64,000 bases of DNA from CAYSPT01 sp964432985 (GTDB taxonomy: Bacteria; Muiribacteriota; CAYSPT01). Where the stretch lies: NCBI GenBank assembly GCA_964432985.1, contig CAYSPT010000016.1, forward strand, positions 1 to 64,000, written 5' to 3'. The notes under the pieces are model-generated. The model saw nothing but the letters and a program-made list of their open reading frames with translations, did not search any database and had not been told where the DNA came from. The position numbers and the translations under genes are program-made. Below, one piece after another: positions 55,245 through 63,676 of the stretch (its first letter is position 1; every line of letters starts with the position of its first letter).

Positions 55245-56519
55245 ATGATAATCAATCGAATGGGTATCCGAATCCTGATCGGGACCCTGTTACTGTGTGC
55301 CGTTTCCGTATCGGGCGCTCTGGGGGGCAGCCTCCAGTACAAAAACCTCCGTGAGATGGAATCAGTCCACCGGGTTTTCGACCTGGTACGTGAGCACTAC
55401 GTGGAAAATAATGTCGATGATAAGCAGCTGGTGCACGGCGCCATTGAAGGTATGCTTGATTCACTCGATGATCAGTTTACCCGTTTTCTCGATCCCGAGA
55501 CATATCGTGAAATGCAGACGGAAACCGACGGAGAGTTCGGCGGTCTTGGCATCATGATTTCCGTCCGGGACGGCAAACTGGTTGTTATCAGCCCCATTGA
55601 TGGCACACCGGCAGCAAAAGCGGGCATGGAGGCCGGTGATATCGTCGTCAAAGTCAACGGTGATGATCTGGGAGAAATAACACTTCCGGCGGCGATCAAG
55701 ATACTTCGCGGTCCCGTTGGGAGCAATGTCACCCTGACTGTGCGCCGCGAGGCGGAAGAAAAGCTTCTGGATTTCGATGTCGTTCGGGATATCATCAAGA
55801 TAGAGAGCGTAAAGGGCGGCCACGTAGACAGTGGAATCTACTATATCAGATTGACACAGTTCATTGAAAAGACCGCCAAGGACCTCAATACGTTTCTCGA
55901 CAGGATCAGTAAAGAGAAACCCAGTGGTCTTATACTGGATCTCAGAAACAACCCGGGTGGCCTCCTCGATGCTGCCGTGGAGGTATCTCGTTCGTTTCTT
56001 CCCAAGGGTACGATCGTTACTATCAGAGGCCGGGGCGACCGCGAAGTCATCTATTCAAGCCATTTCGAAGCTTACCCCCAGTTTCCTCTGGTCGTGCTGG
56101 TCAATAAAGGGTCAGCCTCCGCTTCGGAGATCGTGGCCGGTGCCGTCAAGGACAGCGGCCGTGGTTTGACACTGGGCACAAAGACATTTGGCAAAGGCTG
56201 TGTGCAAACGGTACTGGAGATCGGCAACGACTCTGCCATTGCCTTGACCACCGCCTGGTACTACACCCCGTCGGGAACATGTATTCACAATGAAGGAATC
56301 GAACCGGACATCATGGTGGAGCAACCCCGTTTGAGCCAGGAGCAGAGAAAGCAGATATTAGACAACCAGAATGACGATTTTCTCACCAGGGATAAAAAAA
56401 CCGGTAAAATGATGGTCAAGGTCCCCTCGTATGATGTTCAACTTCAACGAGCTGTTGACATCCTGCGTAGTTTAAAGATATTAAAGATGCAGCAGCAGAA
56501 AGCCTTGACAAAGGGGTAG
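55242..56519 (+). CDS. ctpA: Carboxyl-terminal processing protease (S41)
   Basis: 425 residues. A hydrophobic N-terminus (about 8-30) exports or anchors it. A PDZ domain (about 85-165: Gly-Gly-Leu-Gly-Ile-Met-Ile-Ser; Pro-Ala-Ala-Lys-Ala-Gly-Met-Glu-Ala-Gly-Asp-Ile) gates the protease domain. Catalytic Ser is in Lys-Gly-Ser-Ala-Ser-Ala-Ser-Glu-Ile and Lys in Thr-Lys-Thr-Phe-Gly-Lys-Gly. CtpA-type proteases trim periplasmic proteins, including peptidoglycan hydrolases and their regulators, which fits its place after envC. ATG 55242 follows GGAAGGTGG. Confidence 0.92.
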   Translation: MMIINRMGIRILIGTLLLCAVSVSGALGGSLQYKNLREMESVHRVFDLVREHYVENNVDDKQLVHGAIEGMLDSLDDQFTRFLDPETYREMQTETDGEFGGLGIMISVRDGKLVVISPIDGTPAAKAGMEAGDIVVKVNGDDLGEITLPAAIKILRGPVGSNVTLTVRREAEEKLLDFDVVRDIIKIESVKGGHVDSGIYYIRLTQFIEKTAKDLNTFLDRISKEKPSGLILDLRNNPGGLLDAAVEVSRSFLPKGTIVTIRGRGDREVIYSSHFEAYPQFPLVVLVNKGSASASEIVAGAVKDSGRGLTLGTKTFGKGCVQTVLEIGNDSAIALTTAWYYTPSGTCIHNEGIEPDIMVEQPRLSQEQRKQILDNQNDDFLTRDKKTGKMMVKVPSYDVQLQRAVDILRSLKILKMQQQKALTKG

Positions 56520-56523
56520 TCCC

Positions 56524-58221
56524 ATGGGATGGTGGTCACTTCTTCCGCCAATTCTGGCAATTATACTGGCATTTCTGACCAAGCAGGTCATTTTATCGCT
56601 GTTTCTGGGTATCTGGATCGGGGCCACTATCCTGTGTGGTTACAACCCGGCCCTGGGTTTCTTCAGGACGCTCGACGATTATATTATCTCTGCGGTAGCC
56701 GACAAAGATCACGCCTATATTATTATCTTCAGCCTGTGCCTGGCTGGTCTGGTAGGAATCATGTCACGCTCCGGCGGCACCAGGGGAATCGTGCAGAAAC
56801 TGATGAAATACGCCCGCACTCCCCGTACAGGGCAGGTAGCAACGGCGCTCATGGGGTGCGTCATTTTTTTCGATGACTACGCCAATACCCTGATCGTCGG
56901 CAACACCATGCGTCCTCTCACCGACAAGCTGAAAATATCCCGGGAGAAACTTTCGTATATCGTCGATTCCACTGCCGCTCCGGTGGCCAGCCTGGCTGTC
57001 ATTTCCACCTGGATCGGCTATGAGGTGGGTCTCATGGCGGACGGATTTCAAAAGCTCGGGATCGAAATGAACGCCTACCTTACCTTCGTGAAAACCGTAC
57101 CCTTCCGTTTCTATAGCCTGTTTGCCCTGATGCTGGTGTTCCTGGTGGGAATTACCCGGAGAGACTACGGCCCCATGCTCACCGCCGAACGCCGGGCAAT
57201 GACCACCGGAAAGGTGCTGTCCGATACCGCTCGTCCGCTGGCCTTCAAGGACAGCGGTCACCCTGGAGATGAGTTTGGGTTGGAAGACGAACCGGGGGAG
57301 TGGTACAATGCACTGCTACCCATCGTGTTCCTGGTAGCCGCGGTGCTAATTGGACTGGTCTGGAGTGGAAAAGCCAATTTACTGGCCGATACCGATGCGG
57401 CTTCCCTGGTAGGAATCTCGACCTTTGAATACGTGGGGAAGATATTCGGGGCCGCTAATTCCTTCGCCGTTTTGCTGGTGTCATCCGTTCTGGCGGGAAT
57501 ACTGGCGGCGGTCATGGTTTTGTGGCAGCGGGTGCTGACCCTGGAAAAGTGCGTAGAGGCCTGGCTGGACGGAGCCAAGTCCATGATGCTGGCAGTGGTT
57601 ATCCTGGTGCTGGCCTGGAGCTTGAGCAAGGTGTGCGGCGACATGGGAACCGCCGAGACCGTGGCCGGGCTCTGCCAGGGCAGAGTTCCCCTGGCGTTGA
57701 TCCCTTCATTGGTGTTCATAATCGCCGCCTTCATCGGCTTTGCCACCGGGACATCCTGGGGGACCATGGGTATCCTTATTCCAATGGTGATCCAGGTGGT
57801 GTACACCCTGGGCCAGACGCATGGCACCGATCCGGAATCGCTCAACCAGGTTCTGCTGGCTTCGATAGGCGGTGTTCTGGCCGGATCGTCCTTCGGTGAT
57901 CACTGCTCGCCCATTTCAGACACCACCATCATGTCCTCCATGGCGTCTGCAGCCGATCACATCGATCACGTCCGCACCCAGATCCCCTATGCCCTGACCG
58001 CAGCGGGGATTGCGGCTTTGATAGGCTATCTGCCGGCGGGACTGGGAGTGTCTCCGCTCATTTCAATCGCGGTGGGCACGGCGCTGCTGCTGTTCGTTAT
58101 ATTCATCATAGGGAAACCCGTCGATCCGGAAGAAGCCGACGAGGAAGAAACAATAGGTCACTACGAACGGGAGTTTGAAAACGAGGTTCCCGAGTCCGGT
58201 TTTAAAGGCGGCACGGCATGA
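56524..58221 (+). CDS. nhaC: Na+/H+ antiporter, NhaC family
   Basis: A 565-residue polytopic protein (about 11-12 helices) with family landmarks Phe-Phe-Asp-Asp-Tyr-Ala-Asn-Thr-Leu-Ile-Val-Gly, Gly-Phe-Ala-Thr-Gly-Thr-Ser-Trp-Gly-Thr and Gly-Asp-His-Cys-Ser-Pro-Ile-Ser-Asp-Thr-Thr, which carry the Asp and polar residues for cation binding. A hydrophilic loop lies near 235-260, and the C-terminal tail is acidic. It should exchange Na+ for H+ or a small organic cation. It begins 4 nt after ctpA and its ATGA overlaps rnhB. Confidence 0.9.
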   Translation: MGWWSLLPPILAIILAFLTKQVILSLFLGIWIGATILCGYNPALGFFRTLDDYIISAVADKDHAYIIIFSLCLAGLVGIMSRSGGTRGIVQKLMKYARTPRTGQVATALMGCVIFFDDYANTLIVGNTMRPLTDKLKISREKLSYIVDSTAAPVASLAVISTWIGYEVGLMADGFQKLGIEMNAYLTFVKTVPFRFYSLFALMLVFLVGITRRDYGPMLTAERRAMTTGKVLSDTARPLAFKDSGHPGDEFGLEDEPGEWYNALLPIVFLVAAVLIGLVWSGKANLLADTDAASLVGISTFEYVGKIFGAANSFAVLLVSSVLAGILAAVMVLWQRVLTLEKCVEAWLDGAKSMMLAVVILVLAWSLSKVCGDMGTAETVAGLCQGRVPLALIPSLVFIIAAFIGFATGTSWGTMGILIPMVIQVVYTLGQTHGTDPESLNQVLLASIGGVLAGSSFGDHCSPISDTTIMSSMASAADHIDHVRTQIPYALTAAGIAALIGYLPAGLGVSPLISIAVGTALLLFVIFIIGKPVDPEEADEEETIGHYEREFENEVPESGFKGGTA

Positions 58222-58892
58222 GAAGTGCCCAACTTGGCAAGGACCGGCACCGTGTTTCGCGTCTGTACCGTCTCGAAAAAGCAGCCCGGCGGGCCGGATA
58301 TTCTGTTATATGCGGCCTGGATGAAGCCGGGCGCGGCGCCCTGGCGGGACCGGTGGTGGCCGCGGCAGTCGTCCTTGAACCGGGAACCTATATACCACTT
58401 CTTCAGGATTCCAAACTTCTCTCGGCCCAAAAGCGTGAAGTAGTATACCGGGAGGTCAAAAAGCGAGCGCTCTCCCTGGGGGTAGGTGTCATCGGTAACC
58501 GTGATATCGACTCCCGGAACATACTGAGAGCAACCAAATTGGCCATGAAGACAGCACTTAAAAACTTGAATTTATCGCCCGATCTTCTTATACTGGATGC
58601 AATTACGCTGGAGGATGTGGATATCCCCTCCCGGGTGCTGGTGCGTGCTGACCGCAAGTGCGCTTCCTGCGCCGCGGCCGGCGTGGTAGCCAAGGTGGTA
58701 CGGGACCGCATCATGGTTGAACTGGATATGATTCATCCGGGTTATGGATTCAAACGGCACAAAGGGTACGGCACCAAACAGCACGTAGCAGCGCTTCAAC
58801 GGCTGGGAGCTTCCTGTGTTCACCGCACGACGTTTGCGCCCGTGGCGCAGGTGGTAAATCAGATGAAGGTCATGGCGGCCAGCGAAGAGTAA
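58218..58892 (+). CDS. rnhB: Ribonuclease HII
   Basis: 224 residues. RNase HII removes single ribonucleotides and RNA from RNA-DNA hybrids. The acidic metal ligands are present: Asp and Glu in Gly-Leu-Asp-Glu-Ala-Gly-Arg-Gly, Asp in Leu-Ile-Leu-Asp-Ala, and Asp in Lys-Val-Val-Arg-Asp-Arg. The C-terminal Lys-Gly-Tyr-Gly-Thr-Lys motif contacts the 2'-OH strand. An N-terminal extension of about 28 residues is basic. Start overlaps nhaC by 4 nt. The order rnhB, fliK-like, flhB-C-like matches the rnhB-ylqG-ylqH group of Firmicutes. Confidence 0.95.
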   Translation: MRSAQLGKDRHRVSRLYRLEKAARRAGYSVICGLDEAGRGALAGPVVAAAVVLEPGTYIPLLQDSKLLSAQKREVVYREVKKRALSLGVGVIGNRDIDSRNILRATKLAMKTALKNLNLSPDLLILDAITLEDVDIPSRVLVRADRKCASCAAAGVVAKVVRDRIMVELDMIHPGYGFKRHKGYGTKQHVAALQRLGASCVHRTTFAPVAQVVNQMKVMAASEE

Positions 58893-58938
58893 GTTGAAGC
58901 TGGTGCTGTAGTCTCCTCCATTTTTCCTCGAGCAAGTG

Positions 58939-58983
58939 CGGACATGGTTCGACGGACCATGTCCGGGCGTAGAAAGTGAGGAT
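58939..58983 (+). promoter_or_regulatory. Perfect 10-bp hairpin plus shared 20-bp leader motif
   Basis: CGGACATGGT (58939-58948) pairs with ACCATGTCCG (58956-58965). It is followed by CGGGCGTAGAAAGTGAGGAT (58964-58983), identical to 6127-6146 before the lipoprotein gene. In both places the GAGG inside acts as ribosome site. Confidence 0.5.
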
Positions 58984-58988
58984 TTACG

Positions 58989-60362
58989 TTGGTTGCTATA
59001 CAAGGACCGGGGGGGCCGGCGGGTCCTGCTGGTTTTCCCATGCGCATCCCACAGGAGTACCGTGGGCAGCTTCAGATGGGACAGCCGGTAACCGGCCACA
59101 TCCTGGGTTTCTACGACGGAAAAGCTGTGGGAGTGTTCAACGGAATACCGCTGCTAGCCGAAACCAGCATTCCTCTGAAAGCCGGCGAAACCATCAATGC
59201 CCAGGTCACCAAGGTAACTGATGACCAGGTGTTTATAAAACTGCTGGAGCGTACCGGCGATGCCAAACCCGTCTACGTTACCGACAAGAATGTGACCGAT
59301 GTTCTCGACAGTCTCAAACTGCCGGTAAACGATACCAGCCAGAGCATCGTACGGAGTCTTTTGAAGTTCAACCAGCCCCTTGATTTCAAGACCATCGCCG
59401 AGGTGGTGAGCAGGGTCAAGGGTGGTGCGCTGCCTGTTGCACAGGAAGCTGAAGTGGTCAGCTTTCTCAAGGCGTTTGATCTCCCCATGTCGGGCCAGAT
59501 GAAGGATGTCATATCTAAGTTCCTCTTCAGACCGGGCACCATGAGCGACCAACTCGGTCAGCTCCAGTCACTGATGGCTTCTGTCCGCGACGCAGGCGGT
59601 GCCCCCTCGGGTGCTATGGGAGCGTTTCTCCAGCAGTTCCAGGCAGCCATGAACAGCACCATGGCAGATCCGTCTCTGGGAGCTTCCGATCTTTCCTGGC
59701 GTCTACCGGCGCTTCTGGAAGCCATCGGTTTCGACCGGGAGAGGAAGATGGCCGAGCTGCTGGTAGAGAAAGGTGCTGACGGAGTGAACCTGGCGGCAAA
59801 GAAGACCACCTTGCTGGGAACGCTGCTGGGGATGAGTCGGGAGCTTCAAGCCCTGGCCGCCCGCCTGGGAGGCGAAAAAGCGGGCTCTATCATGAAGGCG
59901 GCGGAAATGTCGGAGGGAATTGCCAGGGGTATTATCAGCGACAAGGTGGCCAGCTCGTCCATGACCGACTACATGAACTTCCAGATCCCCATCATGCTTC
60001 CCGACGGCATGGGAAATGCCCAGATTCGCGTCGGGGCACGAAAAGAACGGGAGAAAGGAAAACGGATCGATCCCAACGATGTCCAGATAGCCTTTCTGCT
60101 CGACATGACCAAACTGGGAGCGGTGCGGGTTGACGTTAAAATCCTTGATGGATCGGTTTCACTTAAATTTCTGACGGAAAACCGGCGGATCAGCAATCTC
60201 ATCGAACGTGAAGTGGGCCTTCTGAGCATTGCCCTGGAAAAAATTGGGTATTCCATGGGCACGGTGGTCGCCAGCGTGGCCAGGAGGGAGCAGATCGAAG
60301 AGTTCGAGTGGGGTAAAAAAGTGGAGCCCGAGCATATGAGCGGGATAGATGTAATAATATGA
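58989..60362 (+). CDS. FliK-like protein (flagellar hook-length control C-terminal domain)
   Basis: 457 residues. The C-terminal roughly 110 residues (Ile-Pro-Ile-Met-Leu-Pro-Asp-Gly...Asp-Met-Thr-Lys-Leu-Gly-Ala-Val-Arg-Val-Asp...Ile-Gly-Tyr-Ser) match the Flg_hook/FliK C domain; the rest is helical with no signal peptide. In Firmicutes, homologues (YlqG) sit next to rnhB and the FlhB C-terminal-like YlqH, as here, outside flagellar operons. No flagellar gene is in the window, so a non-flagellar role is likely. TTG start 58989 with GAGG 7 nt upstream. Confidence 0.78.
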   Translation: MVAIQGPGGPAGPAGFPMRIPQEYRGQLQMGQPVTGHILGFYDGKAVGVFNGIPLLAETSIPLKAGETINAQVTKVTDDQVFIKLLERTGDAKPVYVTDKNVTDVLDSLKLPVNDTSQSIVRSLLKFNQPLDFKTIAEVVSRVKGGALPVAQEAEVVSFLKAFDLPMSGQMKDVISKFLFRPGTMSDQLGQLQSLMASVRDAGGAPSGAMGAFLQQFQAAMNSTMADPSLGASDLSWRLPALLEAIGFDRERKMAELLVEKGADGVNLAAKKTTLLGTLLGMSRELQALAARLGGEKAGSIMKAAEMSEGIARGIISDKVASSSMTDYMNFQIPIMLPDGMGNAQIRVGARKEREKGKRIDPNDVQIAFLLDMTKLGAVRVDVKILDGSVSLKFLTENRRISNLIEREVGLLSIALEKIGYSMGTVVASVARREQIEEFEWGKKVEPEHMSGIDVII

Positions 60363-60374
60363 AATGATCGTGCC

Positions 60375-60668
60375 ATGACAGATAGAGATAAACAGGACAA
60401 GATTGACGCGGCGATTGCGCTTGACTATGATTTCGATCCCCAGCGTGCATCCAAGGAAGCTCCCAGGGTTCTGGCCAAGGGCCGCGGCGAGGTGGCCAAG
60501 AGAATCATCCAGGTCGCCAAAGAAAATGATATCCCGCTTTATGAAGATCCCGACCTGGTTGAGGTCCTCTACCGTATCGAGCTGGGTGATGAAATTCCAC
60601 CCGAGCTTTACAAGGTTATTGCCGAAGTATTGGTTTTCGTCTACACGGTGAACGGTAAGTATACATAA
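60375..60668 (+). CDS. FlhB C-terminal-domain-like protein (YlqH type)
   Basis: 97 residues corresponding to the cytoplasmic FlhB/YscU C-terminal domain alone: Ala-Ile-Ala-Leu-Asp-Tyr-Asp, Ala-Pro-Arg-Val-Leu-Ala-Lys-Gly-Arg-Gly, Ile-Pro-Leu-Tyr-Glu-Asp-Pro-Asp-Leu, Gly-Asp-Glu-Ile-Pro-Pro-Glu-Leu-Tyr. The autocleavage motif Asn-Pro-Thr-His of full FlhB is absent, as is the membrane part. In flagellar export the FliK and FlhB C domains interact to switch substrate, so this and the preceding gene are a natural pair. Start 12 nt after the FliK-like stop. Confidence 0.85.
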   Translation: MTDRDKQDKIDAAIALDYDFDPQRASKEAPRVLAKGRGEVAKRIIQVAKENDIPLYEDPDLVEVLYRIELGDEIPPELYKVIAEVLVFVYTVNGKYT

Positions 60669-60698
60669 ATCCACATGAGCGCATTTTCTTAAACTGCT

Positions 60699-61166
60699 AT
60701 GAACATTGTCATCCGCAGCGCTGAAAAGGCGGATCTGTCTGCTGCCGCCGAGGTGTGCCGCCACGCTTTTCTGTCACTAAGGAAAATCTATCGTCCGACC
60801 CGGGAAGCCAGAGACTACAAGCGGCAGATCTCTCACAGTCTCAGCCGGTTGGTGGCTGTATGTGCTGGCCGGATTACCGGGACGGTAGAGTACACTCTCG
60901 AAGACAACGTACTCCACTTCCTGGGTTTAGCTGTACACCCTGACTGCCAGAGGAAGGGAATAGGAAGGGCATTGATTGGGGAACTGGAAACCATTGCCCG
61001 CGGGTACGGTCTTAAAAAGATCACGCTAGACACCGTCAAAGAGACCGGGAACGTTAAACTATTCGAAAAACTTGGGTTCCACACGGTCAAAGAAGATGAA
61101 GCCACCCATTTCGAAAGCGACCGGTTCCACCGGCTCACAAACGTTTTCATGGAAAAGGCGCTTTGA
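60699..61166 (+). CDS. GNAT-family N-acetyltransferase
   Basis: A 155-residue acetyl-CoA-dependent transferase with the GNAT core: Val-Glu-Tyr-Thr-Leu, Leu-Ala-Val-His-Pro-Asp-Cys-Gln-Arg-Lys-Gly-Ile-Gly-Arg-Ala-Leu (motif A, CoA pyrophosphate loop) and Leu-Phe-Glu-Lys-Leu-Gly-Phe (motif B). Substrate unknown, either a small molecule or a protein N-terminus. It is 30 nt after the FlhB-like gene and may be the last gene of that operon. Convergent with yraN. Confidence 0.88.
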   Translation: MNIVIRSAEKADLSAAAEVCRHAFLSLRKIYRPTREARDYKRQISHSLSRLVAVCAGRITGTVEYTLEDNVLHFLGLAVHPDCQRKGIGRALIGELETIARGYGLKKITLDTVKETGNVKLFEKLGFHTVKEDEATHFESDRFHRLTNVFMEKAL

Positions 61167-61216
61167 GGGAGATGTACTTCTTCTCGGTCGTTGCTGCTGC
61201 GCCCATCCTACCTGGT

Positions 61217-61597
61217 TTACCACAGTCTGAAGGCGTCTTTGAGCAACAGTATGCGAGGTTCTTCACCGTCGGTGTTGGTGAGATCAACCGCCACCACGTC
61301 GAACCGTATATTCCGCTGCGTCTCTGAGGTTTTTTTGACATAGCATTCGGCTACTCGCGCCAACCGCTTCTGCTTGCGATGATCGACTTTCTCCAGCGGT
61401 GTGCGGAGAAAATCGCTCTTCAAACTCTTCACTTCGATCACTGCCAGCACCTCGCCGTCCAGGGCAATGATATCGGCTTCTCCGGCACGGCACCGGAAGT
61501 TCCTCTCCAGCAGGCGGTACCCCCTGGTTTCCAGGTATCGTGCCGCCAGCGTTTCAGATCTGTCTCCGGTTTGTTTCCGTGCATCCGTCATGAACAT
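61217..61597 (-). CDS. yraN: YraN/UPF0102-family predicted nuclease
   Basis: 126 residues with the restriction-nuclease-like core: Arg-Ala-Gly-Glu-Ala-Asp-Ile-Ile-Ala-Leu-Asp and Val-Ile-Glu-Val-Lys-Ser, giving the Glu/Asp and Glu-x-Lys residues. The N-terminal Gly-Asp-Arg-Ser-Glu-Thr-Leu-Ala-Ala-Arg-Tyr-Leu is typical. The family often lies beside rnhB, as it nearly does here, but its role is poorly defined (repair or Holliday junction resolution is suspected). Two ATG starts are possible (61597, 61591), both with weak ribosome sites. Confidence 0.9.
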   Translation of the reverse strand: MFMTDARKQTGDRSETLAARYLETRGYRLLERNFRCRAGEADIIALDGEVLAVIEVKSLKSDFLRTPLEKVDHRKQKRLARVAECYVKKTSETQRNIRFDVVAVDLTNTDGEEPRILLLKDAFRLW

Positions 61598-61680
61598 ATA
61601 GTATCACGATGCACAAGAAGAATTCCTGGAATGCTGGTTACTTTCTACACCTGCTTATCCGAGGGTGGTCAAACAGGAAA

Positions 61681-61709
61681 TTGTCTTTCCTCAGGTTTGA
61701 TGCTATACT
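61681..61709 (+). promoter_or_regulatory. Promoter of the histidine kinase gene
   Basis: TTGTCT, a 17-bp spacer, TATACT, about 55 bp before the coding start. Confidence 0.5.
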
Positions 61710-61764
61710 CTTAATTCAAGAGTCAACTGTATAAATGTAGGATCAGGAAGGAAGCACCGGTCAT

Positions 61765-63651
61765 ATGAAAAAGAAACACCGGTTCCTGATAATCGATGAC
61801 GAACCTGCGTTCCGTGTTTTAAATGCCGAGTTATTAAAAAGTGAATTTCCCCATTGCACTATATATGAAGTCGGCCGTTCAGCTGAATTCGACGAAGCGC
61901 TGGAAAAAGGCGGCTTCGACCTGGTGATCACCGATTACCGGCTTCCCTGGATCACCGGATTAGAAATCCTCCGCCGGGTAAAAAAACGTTACCCCGACGT
62001 GCCAGTAATCATGTGCACCGGCAGTGCCAGCGAAGAGGTGGCCGTTGAGGCAATGAAAGCCGGGCTTTCCGACTACATTATCAAGTCCCCTGCCCACATG
62101 AAACGTATCACTTCCGCCGCCACCACGGCCCTGGAAAATGTACGGTCCCGACGGGAAAAACAAGCCGCTGAAAGGGCGCTTTTTGAAAGCGAAAAGAGAT
62201 ACCGGGCGCTGGCGGAAAATACAGGGGATATTCTGTACTACATTGCCGCTGATGGAGTCATCAGCTATGTAAGTCCGCAGGTTCAGCGGTACGGTTTTAC
62301 TTCCGATGATTTTGTCGGCCGCGAAGTCACGTCGATTGTTGTACACGAAGATCGTGAACTGGTCAGGTCGGACTTTGCCGAGAAACTGGCCACCGGCCGG
62401 GAATACCCCACCGTGTTCAGGATGCTTGACGGGGATGGCGGTATCGTCTGGTTGGAGTCAAGGGGGCGGGTGCAGAGAAGCGACAACGGTGACGTTGCCG
62501 GTATTGCCGGGATCCTTCGTGATATAACCGAAAAGAAACTTGCCGAGGAGGAGTTGGAAAAATACAAGAATCACCTGGAAGAACTGGTGGCAGAGCGCAC
62601 CGCTGACCTGAAGGATTCGAATCGTCGGGTCCAGGAGAGCGAGGAGCGTTATCGGGAACTGTTTGAAAACAGCATCCACGGAATCTACCGGACAACTCCT
62701 TTCGGAAAGATAGTCATGGCCAACCCGGCACTCGTGTCCATGCTCGGTTTCTCGTCTTTTGAGGAACTGGCGCAGCGCAACCTGGAGCGGGACGGTTTCA
62801 TGAGAAATTATCCCCGCTCGGATTTCAAGCGAAAGCTGGAGCAAGCCGGTGAGTTGATAGGCTATGAATCCGCCTGGTACCGTAAGGACGGTTCCGTGGT
62901 GTTTGTTAGAGAAACCGCGAAGGTGATTCGTGATGAGGAAGGCCGGACCCTGTACTTCGAAGGAACGGTTGAAGACATCTCCGAAGCCCGCCGTCTGGAG
63001 GAGGAAATTTTGAAAATAAGCTCTCGGGAACAGCGCAAAATCAGCTTTGATCTGCACGACGGCCTCGGACAGCAGTTGACCGGGCTTTCCTTCATGCTAA
63101 AAGCGCTGGAGCAGAAACTGGCCTCCGCCGGCCGGCCGGAAGCGGCTGATACAGCCGATCTTTCGCTGGCCATCAAGGAGATGGTGGGACGCACTCGGGA
63201 CCTGTCCCAGGGTCTCTGCCCGGTGGAAATTGACGAATTGGGACTCATGGCCAGCCTCGAAAAACTGGCCGTACATACACAGGACATGTATAAAATCACC
63301 TGCCGGTTTGACTGTGATACCGAGGTGAAATTCGGAGACACAGATATGGCTACACACCTGTATCGCATTGCTCAGGAAGCCGTAATCAACGCCGTCAAAC
63401 ACGGAAAATCGCAAACAGTTACCATTTGTCTGGAAGCTATCGATGACGGAATTAACTTGAAAATCGCCGATGACGGCGTAGGAGTTTCTTCTCCAGTAGT
63501 CACTACCGAAGGGCTGGGGGTAAGGATTATGCAGTACCGGGCCAACGTTATCGGTGCGGCCTTCAGTATCAGTCCCGGTGATACTGAAGGCACCGTAGTG
63601 ACCTGCAGTCTATCCGGACATGTACAGAATCAACTCCTCGCCTCCACTTGA
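61765..63651 (+). CDS. REC-PAS-PAS hybrid histidine kinase (NarL-type HisKA_3)
   Basis: 628 residues, no membrane helix. An N-terminal receiver domain (about 5-125: Asp-Asp-Glu, phospho-acceptor in Val-Ile-Thr-Asp-Tyr-Arg-Leu-Pro, Lys in Ile-Ile-Lys-Ser) precedes two PAS domains (about 140-265 and 300-415), then a HisKA_3 dimerisation helix with phospho-His in Ser-Phe-Asp-Leu-His-Asp-Gly-Leu-Gly-Gln-Gln-Leu, and a HATPase (Asn in Ala-Val-Ile-Asn-Ala-Val-Lys-His; Ala-Asp-Asp-Gly-Val-Gly). It is a cytoplasmic sensor whose activity is probably set by phosphorylation of its own receiver. A NarL-type partner is not in the window. Confidence 0.93.
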   Translation: MKKKHRFLIIDDEPAFRVLNAELLKSEFPHCTIYEVGRSAEFDEALEKGGFDLVITDYRLPWITGLEILRRVKKRYPDVPVIMCTGSASEEVAVEAMKAGLSDYIIKSPAHMKRITSAATTALENVRSRREKQAAERALFESEKRYRALAENTGDILYYIAADGVISYVSPQVQRYGFTSDDFVGREVTSIVVHEDRELVRSDFAEKLATGREYPTVFRMLDGDGGIVWLESRGRVQRSDNGDVAGIAGILRDITEKKLAEEELEKYKNHLEELVAERTADLKDSNRRVQESEERYRELFENSIHGIYRTTPFGKIVMANPALVSMLGFSSFEELAQRNLERDGFMRNYPRSDFKRKLEQAGELIGYESAWYRKDGSVVFVRETAKVIRDEEGRTLYFEGTVEDISEARRLEEEILKISSREQRKISFDLHDGLGQQLTGLSFMLKALEQKLASAGRPEAADTADLSLAIKEMVGRTRDLSQGLCPVEIDELGLMASLEKLAVHTQDMYKITCRFDCDTEVKFGDTDMATHLYRIAQEAVINAVKHGKSQTVTICLEAIDDGINLKIADDGVGVSSPVVTTEGLGVRIMQYRANVIGAAFSISPGDTEGTVVTCSLSGHVQNQLLAST

Positions 63652-63676
63652 AACTGTTCCAGTCAAGGAGAATCTT

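Noticed and set aside
60375..60668. Full flagellar export protein FlhB
   Set aside because: Only the cytoplasmic domain is present and the Asn-Pro-Thr-His cleavage motif is missing.
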